Assembly (NCBI GenBank): GCA_050944415.1
Contig: JBMNRA010000036.1
Coordinates: 1-29,530 of the forward strand
From: Ruminococcus_G sp050944415
Lineage (GTDB): Bacteria; Bacillota; Clostridia; Lachnospirales; Lachnospiraceae
Length of the DNA stretch: 29,530 bases
Reading direction: 5' to 3'
A program made the translations under genes and the position numbers. How positions within the stretch are numbered: position 1 is the first letter of the stretch; each line of letters begins with the position of its first letter. The notes beneath the pieces are model-generated. The model made no database searches. It worked only from the letters and a program-made list of their open reading frames with translations, and had not been told where the DNA came from. This document shows positions 15,586-23,280 of this stretch, one piece after another.

Positions 15586-16436
15586 TGTGTTCCTCCTGTT
15601 ACCGTAACCTGCAAAACAGCCTGAGCCCTCTGTGTGCCGTCCAGGGAAACCGCTGTGTAAACCACAGAATAACTGCCAGGTACCGCTGTATTCACCATAC
15701 TCTGAATCTGGACCCGATCCGCGATACTTCCGAAGGAAGGATCATTGACCGCTTCCAGATAATCCCAGGGCGAAAACTCACTTCCCGCGGGAATTTCAAT
15801 TTTGTTTTCCAGCAGGGAAATCGTCAGATCCTGCACCTCCCCTGAAATGTGCGCCTGCACCTGACATTCCGCATGATCCAGGAACACATTGTCCAGAGAA
15901 AAGGTCAGCTGATACCGGCCGTCGGAAATTTTCTCCCTGTACCATGTGATCTGATCCGTGATATCCCTGCCGTACCCGTCACTGCCTTCTATTTCTCCCC
16001 GTTCTTTCAGAACCGCAATCAGGTCATTCAGATTCTCCGCCTCCAGTTCCAGATGATCGGATACCGTGATTTCAGGGCCCTGATAATTTTCCAGCACCAG
16101 AGTGCGCTTTTCGGTAACCGCCTGCCCTGAAGGTGAAAATACGGTATAGCGGATCTGTTTCCGATTTCCGCTTCCGTCACCGGTAAGCAAAGCATTTACC
16201 TGGGAAGTCAAATCTCTGCCGTCAGATGATCTGGCCGTCACGCCCTCCATCAGATCCAGACCGCCGCTGCCGTCATAAAACAGTTCCTCCGTTGCCACAA
16301 AGAGCGCCGCGTCCACTTCTTCCCCGGCGCTTTCCTTCCGACTGTTTTCGTTGTCCTGATATATTGAGAAAAGGAAAAGAGCGGCCAGAAGAATTACTCC
16401 CGTCAAACCAACGCCTCTGAAAATATTCCGTCTCAT
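15582..16436 (-). CDS. Membrane-anchored Ig-like (DUF5011-type) protein, second copy
   Basis: A 284-residue protein with one N-terminal membrane segment (about residues 10-26, VGLTGVILLAALFLF) and a long extracytoplasmic part built of beta-rich Ig-like repeats; the last repeat (IEIPAGSEFSPWDYLEAV ... VPGSYSVVYTAVS) resembles the DUF5011/Cry22 Ig-like fold. It has no lipobox, LPXTG or enzymatic motif. It starts at ATG 16436, overlapping the BY-kinase stop by one base. It is a distant partner of the Ig-like protein at 19323-20144; the two flank the pair of kinases. A role as external ligand or scaffold of the Wzz/kinase complex is possible but not shown. Confidence 0.75.
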   Translation of the reverse strand: MRRNIFRGVGLTGVILLAALFLFSIYQDNENSRKESAGEEVDAALFVATEELFYDGSGGLDLMEGVTARSSDGRDLTSQVNALLTGDGSGNRKQIRYTVFSPSGQAVTEKRTLVLENYQGPEITVSDHLELEAENLNDLIAVLKERGEIEGSDGYGRDITDQITWYREKISDGRYQLTFSLDNVFLDHAECQVQAHISGEVQDLTISLLENKIEIPAGSEFSPWDYLEAVNDPSFGSIADRVQIQSMVNTAVPGSYSVVYTAVSLDGTQRAQAVLQVTVTGGTQ

Positions 16437-17890
16437 CACTGCCTTTCCCGCTCTTCGTAGCCGTACCCATAATTTCCGTAATACCCATATCCATACCGCC
16501 CGTAGCCGTAATATCCGTATTTTCCTTTATGCAGAGGGACTCCGTTAAAAGCGTAGCCGAAAATCGGCGTCTGGCTCTCCTCTAATCCCGCAATACTGTC
16601 CAGAATTCTTCTTTTCTGTACAAAATCATGGCGGATCACATAGAGAATTCCATCAGCGTATTCGGCCAGAAGGGCCGCATCCTCGAACATTTCCGCCGGC
16701 GGCGTGTCCAGGATAATCAATTCATACTCTTTCCTTACTTCTTTTAACAGTTCCTGAAATCCGGGGTGATTGAGAACTGACGCAGGATTTCTGGCCGGAA
16801 GGTTTCCGCAGAGAAAGCAGATGCCGCTGCGGCTTTCCTTCTCCACTGCCTGACTCAGTTCCGTCTTTCCCTTCACCACACTGTACAGACCGTGGCCGCT
16901 TTGCTGGGTCAGCATCTTCCGGGCCGCCTGCTTTCTTAAATCCCCGTCGATGAACAGCACCTTTTTCCCATGGGATGCCGCCGCGTAGGCCAGGTTCAGA
17001 GCCAGCGTGGATTTTCCCTCGCCGGGAATAGTGCTGGTGACCAGCAGAATCTTTCCGCCCATTGTTTCCAGCTCCTGTTCCGCTTTCAGTTCAATACTCA
17101 GAATATTTTCCTTAAACCGTGCGGAGAGATTCTCATTTAAAATAGAAAGCTCCTGTTTCTTTTTCCGTTTCCCAGCTTTCGCTTTCAATTCCGGAATATT
17201 TCCGACGCAGGGCAGATTCATCACGCTTTTCAGTTCATCCGGCGTCTGAACCGTTTTCCGGAAAAAGGCATACAGGGCAATCAGGAAAAGACCTGCCGCC
17301 GCCCCGAAAAGGGCGCCTTTTAACACTTTCCGGGTATAATTAGGCCGATTGTAGGGTTCCGTCGGTTCTGTGGGAACATTAATCATATTAAATTTCGTAT
17401 CTCCGATGACAAACCGGGATACTTCCGGATAAACCCGGATAGCCGATTCCAGAATTGCCTGAGCATCCTGAGGATCGCTGCTGATCACCGTCATGGTAAT
17501 CAGGTTGGAATCCGACACCGCCTGGGCGGAAATACTGCCGTTGATGGAATCCACTCCCAGATCTTCCTCTATGGCGTCTGTCAGCAGACTGCTGCTTAAA
17601 ATGTAGGGAAAGGTTTTCGCCAGCTGTCCGGCCGTGGTAGTATCGTAATAGAAATTGTAGCTTTCCGTCCCGGAACTGCTGTCGCTGCCGCCGGTCATAA
17701 CGGTAAAAGAAGCTTCCGAACGGTACATGGGGGTATAAAACCTGGAATTTTTCACATAGAGAACCGCGCTTCCCAGAAAGGCAAGGAGAATAACCAGCCA
17801 CCAGAACCTTGCCAGCCCTTTCAGAAAGTTCCAGAGCAAAATCCCCAGATCAATTTCCAGCTCTTCCTGGTTTTCCATTCTGTCTTCCAT
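16436..17890 (-). CDS. Wzz/BY-kinase fusion with long tyrosine tail (polysaccharide tyrosine autokinase)
   Basis: A 484-residue protein joining a Wzz-type chain-length domain (two membrane segments, about 29-46 and 191-210, enclosing an external loop with the Pro-rich NVPTEPTEPYNRP before the second) to a cytoplasmic bacterial tyrosine kinase: Walker A TSTIPGEGKST (286-296), Walker A' VLFIDGDLRK (311-320), Walker B LIILDTPP (391-398). The C-terminal tail holds 11 tyrosines within residues 458-478 in a GYG-rich pattern, the expected autophosphorylation cluster. In most Firmicutes the two halves are separate proteins; here they are fused as in Proteobacteria. It lies three bases downstream of a second fusion of the same type. 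It is expected to control export or length of a surface polymer. Confidence 0.93.
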   Translation of the reverse strand: MEDRMENQEELEIDLGILLWNFLKGLARFWWLVILLAFLGSAVLYVKNSRFYTPMYRSEASFTVMTGGSDSSSGTESYNFYYDTTTAGQLAKTFPYILSSSLLTDAIEEDLGVDSINGSISAQAVSDSNLITMTVISSDPQDAQAILESAIRVYPEVSRFVIGDTKFNMINVPTEPTEPYNRPNYTRKVLKGALFGAAAGLFLIALYAFFRKTVQTPDELKSVMNLPCVGNIPELKAKAGKRKKKQELSILNENLSARFKENILSIELKAEQELETMGGKILLVTSTIPGEGKSTLALNLAYAAASHGKKVLFIDGDLRKQAARKMLTQQSGHGLYSVVKGKTELSQAVEKESRSGICFLCGNLPARNPASVLNHPGFQELLKEVRKEYELIILDTPPAEMFEDAALLAEYADGILYVIRHDFVQKRRILDSIAGLEESQTPIFGYAFNGVPLHKGKYGYYGYGRYGYGYYGNYGYGYEERERQ

Positions 17891-17893
17891 CTG

Positions 17894-19309
17894 CTACTCC
17901 TCTCCTTCCATCTGTCTGTGTCCGTGATATCCGTAGTAACGATATGCATGACTCTGCTGAAACAGCTGTTCCCGGTGAAACGCGTTGAGCACGAATCCGG
18001 AAAAGTCCGTGCCGGACTGCCGGATATTATCCACTGCGTCGTTGACCGCCCGGATATCCGTCCAGTCCTGACGTACCACCATGAGAACCGAGTCGGACAT
18101 TTTCATCAGCAGCTGGGTATCGCTGGCCAGCGACATGGGGGAGGAGTCCAGCACCAGATAGTCGATGACTCTTTTCCCGCTGGCGATCAGTCTGCGCATA
18201 TTGTCGGAATCCAGATATTTCACCGAATTATGTACGCCGCCTTTCTGAAAGACCCGATAGATCCCGTACTTCTTTTCATGGAACATGACTTCTTTTAAGG
18301 GAACCTTGCCTTCCAGATAATCCGTCAGACTGCTGCGTGTATCCGGCTTGTCGAATATTTTATACTGGGCGGGCTTTTTTAAGTCCGTATCGATCAGCAT
18401 GACCTTTTTCCCCTTTTCGGCCAGCGCCAGGGCGATATTGGCGGCAATGGAAGATTTTCCTTCATTTTCCGCCACGCTGCTGACCATGATTACTTTCTGT
18501 TTCTTCCTTCTCATTCTGTGATCCAGATGGGTGGCCAGCTTCCGTATGGATTCCACATATCCGGAACTTACCAGCGTGGATGTGATCAAAATGGATTTAT
18601 GCCTTTTCCGGAACAGTCCCTTCAGGGTTTTGCTCTTTCGCTCATAGGGAATGGTTTCCAGTACGCGGCCGTCCAGATTTCTTCTGGCCCCCGCCTTCGT
18701 CTTCACCGTGAAGCGCAGGACAGACGCCAGTACAATCAGGCCGCCGGAAAGAACTGCTGCGCCCGCCATGCCCAGAAGACGGATTCTGCTCAGGTTCAAT
18801 ATGTTGGAGGGGCTGACCGGAACTGTGGGTTCCTGCACCATTCGAAGCACGGCATTGGAAAAGAGATAATCCGACACCGTATCGTAATTGTCTATGGCAG
18901 ACTGAATGATCAGATAGGCCTGTCTGGGATTGACTGAGGTCACGCTTAAGGTAATCAGGTTTGTCTCCTCGATAATAGTGGAGGATATCTCCGCGTCTAT
19001 GGTATCCTGCCCCAGTTCCTCCGCGATCCTTTCCCGCAGCACGTTGCTGTCAAAGACCTCGCTGAAAACTCCCGCCATCTGATTGGTTAAAGTCAGAGAG
19101 GAATAGGCGTTGCTGTTGTTTCCCCGGGCGCTGACCGCCAGTGTGGCCGTGGCCGTATATTCCGGCACGTAAAGAAGCCCTTCCACTCCGGTAACGGCAA
19201 ACCAGGCAGTCACCGCCGCCAGCAGAATCACCCAGATGTTTTTTATCACATCCCGGATAATGCTGAACAGGCTGATTTCATCCAGATTGAATTCTCTCAT
19301 TTCTCCCAT
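17894..19309 (-). CDS. Wzz/BY-kinase fusion with short tyrosine tail
   Basis: A 471-residue protein with the same architecture as its downstream neighbour: membrane segments at about 24-45 and 178-199 around an external domain (PEYTATATLAVS ... VQEPTVPVSPSN), then a P-loop domain with SVAENEGKSS (278-287), VMLIDTDLKKP (303-313) and Walker B YLVLDSSPM (384-392), where the usual DTPP is DSSP. The tail AYRYYGYHGHR has only four tyrosines, so it may be a poorer autokinase or a regulatory partner of the long-tailed copy (inference). I start at ATG 19309, seven bases after AGGAG; a TTG at 19336 is not supported by a ribosome-binding site. It follows the first Ig-like gene by 13 bases. Confidence 0.9.
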   Translation of the reverse strand: MGEMREFNLDEISLFSIIRDVIKNIWVILLAAVTAWFAVTGVEGLLYVPEYTATATLAVSARGNNSNAYSSLTLTNQMAGVFSEVFDSNVLRERIAEELGQDTIDAEISSTIIEETNLITLSVTSVNPRQAYLIIQSAIDNYDTVSDYLFSNAVLRMVQEPTVPVSPSNILNLSRIRLLGMAGAAVLSGGLIVLASVLRFTVKTKAGARRNLDGRVLETIPYERKSKTLKGLFRKRHKSILITSTLVSSGYVESIRKLATHLDHRMRRKKQKVIMVSSVAENEGKSSIAANIALALAEKGKKVMLIDTDLKKPAQYKIFDKPDTRSSLTDYLEGKVPLKEVMFHEKKYGIYRVFQKGGVHNSVKYLDSDNMRRLIASGKRVIDYLVLDSSPMSLASDTQLLMKMSDSVLMVVRQDWTDIRAVNDAVDNIRQSGTDFSGFVLNAFHREQLFQQSHAYRYYGYHGHRQMEGEE

Positions 19310-19322
19310 CGCGTCTCTCCTT

Positions 19323-20144
19323 TTAATCCCGAACAACTACCGTGAGATAGGTTTCTCCCGTCAGTCCCTGATCGTTTGCCGCCTGATAATGGATCTCATA
19401 ACAGCCTTCCTGCTGAGCGTTCACCCCGGATTCCGCCGAAAGCTCCGGATTGTCCACCACGTTGCCGTCCGCGTCCGTCACCTGTTCTACATAGGAATCG
19501 GGATCGATCTCCTCCCCCACACCGATATAGGTGATGGGAGTGGTCAGCTGAATATCCAGGGCCGCATTAGATCCTTCGATAATATGTACCGGCAGCTGCC
19601 GGCTTTCCACATCCCCGAAACTGTTGGTCACCTCAACGGTAATGGCATAATCCCCGGCCGTCTGGTAATCCACATCGCTCTCCACCAGCCGGACCAGAGA
19701 AGATATGTTTCCGTCCAGAATATCATCGGCTCCCACATAATCGATGGCGCTCTCTCCTGCCGCCTCCCGGAATACCAGGGGCCGACTTAAGATAAACCGC
19801 GGGGAACGGTAATCGGAAAACCGCACCTTTCTGGTCAGAGTAGCCGGCTGATTGGAAGAATCAAAGACCACATACGTCAGATTACACTCCCCCGGATTTA
19901 TAAACTGAGAAAAACTTCCCACGATAATCTGATCCGTCAAATCTCCATCTTTTTCATCGTAAGCCGTCAGCCCCTCCAGAAGCTGGGATTCTTCATACTG
20001 GGAAGGTACTTCCAGAACTTCCCGGTCGCTGGTTATCTGAGGCAGCGTGGAATCTTCGTTCTGCCTTTCCCGGATCCAGGAAAAGCCGTACAGCCCCAGA
20101 CTGGCGATAAACAGCACAATCACTGCAATTCTGACATATTTCAT
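19323..20144 (-). CDS. Membrane-anchored Ig-like (DUF5011-type) protein, first copy
   Basis: A 273-residue protein with an N-terminal membrane anchor (about 5-22) and about three Ig-like repeats outside. The first has the DUF5011 hallmark AYDEKDGDLTDQI followed by NPGECNLTYVVFD, the second ADDILDGNISSLV ... AGDYAITVEV, the third IDPDSYVEQV ... EGCYEIHYQA. There is no catalytic motif. The ATG has GGAAAGAGG upstream, and the gene lies 21 bases after the ABC exporter gene. Its pairing with the Wzz/kinase proteins suggests an extracytoplasmic accessory of the export machine; function is unassigned. Confidence 0.78.
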   Translation of the reverse strand: MKYVRIAVIVLFIASLGLYGFSWIRERQNEDSTLPQITSDREVLEVPSQYEESQLLEGLTAYDEKDGDLTDQIIVGSFSQFINPGECNLTYVVFDSSNQPATLTRKVRFSDYRSPRFILSRPLVFREAAGESAIDYVGADDILDGNISSLVRLVESDVDYQTAGDYAITVEVTNSFGDVESRQLPVHIIEGSNAALDIQLTTPITYIGVGEEIDPDSYVEQVTDADGNVVDNPELSAESGVNAQQEGCYEIHYQAANDQGLTGETYLTVVVRD

Positions 20145-20165
20145 CTTTACCTCTTTCCTTCAGGC

Positions 20166-21926
20166 TTAAAAAGCCTCTAAAAATTTCTGTATTCCTTCCT
20201 CATCCACTTCCTGTATACTGCCCTCCTGAATCTTATAGACCCGGCTGCACATGGAAAATACGCTGGGACGGTGAGCAGCTACGATAACGGTCCGGTGGGG
20301 TTCTTTTCTGATGATCCTGCGCAGCACCCGCCGCTCCGTTCCCACATCCAGGGCGCTGGTAGCTTCGTCCAGGATCATCACCGGCGCATCCGCCAGCAGA
20401 GCCCTGGCAATGGACAGCCGCTGCTTCTGGCCTTCGGAAAAACGGGTACCCCGTTCCCGCACCTGAGTTTCCAGACCGTCCTCCAGTTTCTGCACAAACT
20501 CCCAGGCGCAGGCGGCTTCCAGAGCCCCGATGATCTCCTCGTCAGTGGCCTCCGGCTTCACCATCCGCATATTTTCCGCTATGGTCCCGGAAAACAGAGT
20601 GTTCCCCTGGGGGATATAGCTGAAGAGACAGCGGGTGGAGGAAGAGGCTTCCAGAAAGTCACCTCCCGGATTTCCCACCTGTATCCGTCCTTTCTGGGGA
20701 TGATAAAGACCCAGCAGAAGATTCAAAGTGGTCGTTTTTCCCTGACCGGAGGGTCCGATCAGCGCCACAATTTCTCCGGGATCCGCCCGGAAGGAGGAAT
20801 TCTGATAGACCCATTTTTCTTCCTCATAGGCAAAATCCACATCTTCCATGTAGACATAAACTCCCTTTTCCTTCGCCTCTTTTTTAATGGCTTCCGCCTC
20901 TTTCTCATCATCCAGTGATTCCCGGGGCAGATCCACCACCTCCATGATACGCTCGGCGCTGACGCAGGCCCGCACCGCCGAAGGCATCAGACTTAATATA
21001 GAACTGAAAGACCCCCTCAGAGATCCGGCCATGGATACGAACATGGTCATGGTTCCGTAACTGATTTCTCCCTGCCACAGCCGGTAAACGGCAAAGCCGT
21101 AGCAGGCGTAACCGATGGCCTGTCCGATCAGAGATGTGAGGATGGTGCTGATGGATTGGAATTTATTCTGCCGGGAAGATATTTCCATGGTTTCTTCCTG
21201 TATCCGGTGAAACTTCTCCGTCACCTGCTCCAGCATGCCAAAGGCCTTGATAAACTGAAGATTCTGAAAAGTTTCCTGATCAAATACCGTCCGGTCGCTG
21301 GACAACTCCTGGTTCTCCCGCTGGAACTGGCGCATCTTCCGGGTGGTATAGCGGGAAGTAAAAAAAGAAACAGGCGCTCCCGCCAGCGCGATCACCGCCA
21401 TAGCAGGATCGTTGCGGATCATCACGATAAAAGCTCCCCCGAAACTGACGAGAGCCGTCACCGCATTGGGAAGAAAAGTGAGCACGCTGTTGGCCACCGA
21501 TCCTGCATCGCCATTCACCCGGTAGAGGAGGTCACCGGAACGATATCCCGCCAGGGAAGCCCAGTCCGTGTGCAGCACCTGCTCATAGATATCCGCCCGT
21601 ATCTCATTGGTCACCTTCAGCCGGATGCGAAAAGAAATACGCATCTTGACCGCATTAACAAAAATCTGTCCCACACCCACGCCCACATAGAGGGCGATCA
21701 CCTGAACGATCCGCTGAGAATTCACACCAGTCACCGCATCCACCAGATCCCGGCTGACCATGGATGTGCCCAGACTCAGCACAGAACCGGAAGCCCCAAG
21801 CAGCACATAGATGGTAATCATCAGCCAGTACCGGCGCACATACACGTACATCCACAGCATTTCCGCAATCAGCTGCTTTAATCTTCCCTCTTTAATTCGC
21901 TGAATGATATGCTTCACCGAAGCCAT
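20166..21926 (-). CDS. ABC exporter, fused membrane and ATPase domains
   Basis: A 586-residue half-transporter of the type I exporter (MsbA/ABCB) class. Residues about 30-330 are the six-helix membrane domain and 355-586 the ATPase: Walker A GPSGQGKTT (391-399), Q-loop IPQG (Q440), signature FSEGQKQR (496-503; LSGGQ in the family), Walker B VMILDEATSALD with Glu521, and switch His552. There is no N-terminal C39 peptidase domain, so it would not itself cut a leader peptide. It is the first gene of the EPS-type operon and the first gene after the peptide-modification locus, separated from that by a terminator, so its cargo could be the modified peptide or a lipid-linked/EPS component. The ribosome-binding site is GGGGAG, about 12 bases before the ATG. 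Confidence 0.92.
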   Translation of the reverse strand: MASVKHIIQRIKEGRLKQLIAEMLWMYVYVRRYWLMITIYVLLGASGSVLSLGTSMVSRDLVDAVTGVNSQRIVQVIALYVGVGVGQIFVNAVKMRISFRIRLKVTNEIRADIYEQVLHTDWASLAGYRSGDLLYRVNGDAGSVANSVLTFLPNAVTALVSFGGAFIVMIRNDPAMAVIALAGAPVSFFTSRYTTRKMRQFQRENQELSSDRTVFDQETFQNLQFIKAFGMLEQVTEKFHRIQEETMEISSRQNKFQSISTILTSLIGQAIGYACYGFAVYRLWQGEISYGTMTMFVSMAGSLRGSFSSILSLMPSAVRACVSAERIMEVVDLPRESLDDEKEAEAIKKEAKEKGVYVYMEDVDFAYEEEKWVYQNSSFRADPGEIVALIGPSGQGKTTTLNLLLGLYHPQKGRIQVGNPGGDFLEASSSTRCLFSYIPQGNTLFSGTIAENMRMVKPEATDEEIIGALEAACAWEFVQKLEDGLETQVRERGTRFSEGQKQRLSIARALLADAPVMILDEATSALDVGTERRVLRRIIRKEPHRTVIVAAHRPSVFSMCSRVYKIQEGSIQEVDEEGIQKFLEAF

Positions 21927-21952
21927 TTTCTTACGTAACTCCCCTTAACAAA

Positions 21953-22005
21953 AGAAAACCCCATTCCCCTATCCCCCGCGACAGGAATACGGGAATGAGT
22001 TTTCC
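21953..22005 (-). terminator. Terminator between the kinase gene and the ABC exporter gene
   Basis: On the minus strand AAAAC-CATTCCC pairs with GGGAATG-GTTTT around a 20-base centre, ending in TTTTCTTTTG. It marks the end of the peptide-modification transcript. Some readthrough into the exporter gene is likely, as I see no clear promoter in the 120-base gap. Confidence 0.75.
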
Positions 22006-22048
22006 CCCTTCTTTTTTTTTCATAATAAAAATACGTGTAACGCTGCGT

Positions 22049-22858
22049 CTAAGATCTGCCGAATACGGTTTCCTCCGTCAGTTTAACCGCATCTTCATCG
22101 GGACGGCAGCACAGTTCATAGACGGGCACAGCCCGCAGAAGATGATCCAGTGTTTCCAGGCATAATTCCATACCGTTTTCCAGCCATTGGGGATAAAAAA
22201 CACTGTTGGACACCGCCGACACCTTCTCAAAGCCCGTCAGCTCCCGGATGGAATTCTCCGGCGCCTGCTTCAGCACAATCATGGCATGAACCGGCACACT
22301 GGTATTTTCACAGTAAGGCGACGACCCGTGCCAGGGTGTCCCCCAGCCAAGGAACGCTTCCTCTGTTTCCTGGACGAAGACAATATCCCCGTTGATAATC
22401 AGCGCATCCCGGTATTTATTCCACAGTTCCGCCTGGGTAGTCTTTCCGATACCGGAAGGGCCAAGAAACATAAGGCCGCGGCCATTATGTTCAATGATGG
22501 AGCTGTGAAGTTGAATCATGTGACGTTGGACTGCGTGGGTATAAAATGCTTGGATTAAAAAAGTTTGTAAATTACATACATTCTCTAGCGGCAATATTTG
22601 AAAAATAGTCTTGTTTTTAGAAATAAGCATTATGTCTGACTCAACACGGAAAATGTTCTCTACGCCACCTCCCATTTTATATAAATCATATTTTTGTACA
22701 CCGTAATAAATGTTTTGATCATGTGGCAATAGAGTAACTTTTAATTCTGTCATTGATTTATACCGATTTCCTAAAAACTTAAGCCAGTTTTTATTCTTCA
22801 CACTTTGTTCAAATTCCAAACAAATTCTAATACATATTATATCATATACTTCCGTCAT
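22049..22858 (-). CDS. HprK-like P-loop kinase of a peptide-modification locus
   Basis: A 269-residue protein. The C-terminal half is an HPr-kinase-like nucleotide-binding domain: QLHSSIIEHNGRGLMFLGPS then GIGKTT (Walker A about 133-141), LIINGDIVFV and GWGTPWHG, a pattern seen in the HprK-like proteins encoded beside PqqD and radical SAM genes and in lasso-peptide clusters (PadeK type), where they phosphorylate a precursor peptide. The N-terminal ~105 residues are not recognised. I start at ATG 22858 just after the stop of the upstream gene; ATG 22888 would overlap it by 28 bases and has no ribosome-binding site either. Base composition changes abruptly inside the gene near 22540: AT-rich for the N-terminal half, GC-rich for the P-loop half. 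Confidence 0.78.
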   Translation of the reverse strand: MTEVYDIICIRICLEFEQSVKNKNWLKFLGNRYKSMTELKVTLLPHDQNIYYGVQKYDLYKMGGGVENIFRVESDIMLISKNKTIFQILPLENVCNLQTFLIQAFYTHAVQRHMIQLHSSIIEHNGRGLMFLGPSGIGKTTQAELWNKYRDALIINGDIVFVQETEEAFLGWGTPWHGSSPYCENTSVPVHAMIVLKQAPENSIRELTGFEKVSAVSNSVFYPQWLENGMELCLETLDHLLRAVPVYELCCRPDEDAVKLTEETVFGRS

Positions 22859-23280
22859 AATTAGCTTGGTGTAGTACAATCCATCCAAATATTCGGATAT
22901 TCGTCATGAGCAAATGCATACTTTTGATCATTTGTCCACCCGGCTCCATCTAGCCACTGTGTTAAATCAATTGATCCACTGGAAGTAACATATGTTATGA
23001 ATCCATCATACGTGTTTGAATAATGCTCTGCTGGACTTTGACTCCATTCTTTTTGAAGTGGAACATTGGAGCTATTCCATGCTCCAAGCCAACCTTGCCC
23101 AGTAAAACCGCCTGTTCCCGTCCAGTTAATCCGATATGTACCGCCTGACCCGCCTTCTGGATCACTTCCAGAAAGAGTCATTATACCATTATTAGCTACT
23201 TCTCCAGTTACCTCTACATATACTTCTCCCATATATTCAATCCCCTTTCTCTTCATCATAATATAATTGTTTCACTTTGT
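22540..23280. other. AT-rich island covering the putative substrate gene and the N-terminal half of the kinase gene
   Basis: Hand counts of 60-base rows give 25-30% G+C from 22541 to 22840 and mostly 30-47% across the putative substrate gene, with one row (23101-23160) at 57%. Rows on the kinase side (22081, 22381, 22441) are 52-58%, and the row at 23281 in the radical SAM gene is 60%. The edges are sharp. This looks like a replaced segment; no inverted repeats or transposase are visible at the edges. Confidence 0.7.
22861..23232 (-). CDS. Gly/Trp-rich 123-residue protein, candidate substrate of the radical SAM enzyme
   Basis: I do not recognise this protein. It is 123 residues with 18 Gly, 7 Trp, many Ser/Thr/Asn and Tyr, only three Lys/Arg (Arg34, Lys61, Lys104), one Cys (119) and a C-terminus DCTTPS ending in Ser. 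It has no signal peptide or membrane segment. The N-terminal VYVEVTGEV looks like a beta strand; a Gly-rich segment (SDPEGGSGGTYRINW) follows, then aromatic/Asn-rich sequence. ATG 23232 has AAAGGGG nine bases upstream, inside the end of the radical SAM gene, and the stop is two bases before the kinase ATG. Being encoded between a PqqD/radical SAM pair and an HprK-like kinase makes it the natural candidate substrate. It is long for a RiPP precursor; a small modified protein or an accessory protein are alternatives. Confidence 0.7.
   Translation of the reverse strand: MGEVYVEVTGEVANNGIMTLSGSDPEGGSGGTYRINWTGTGGFTGQGWLGAWNSSNVPLQKEWSQSPAEHYSNTYDGFITYVTSSGSIDLTQWLDGAGWTNDQKYAFAHDEYPNIWMDCTTPS

Noticed and set aside
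22861..23232. Double-glycine leader peptide (EGGSGG near residue 30) processed by the ABC exporter
   Set aside because: The preceding residues lack the LxxxELxxI leader pattern and the exporter has no C39 peptidase domain.
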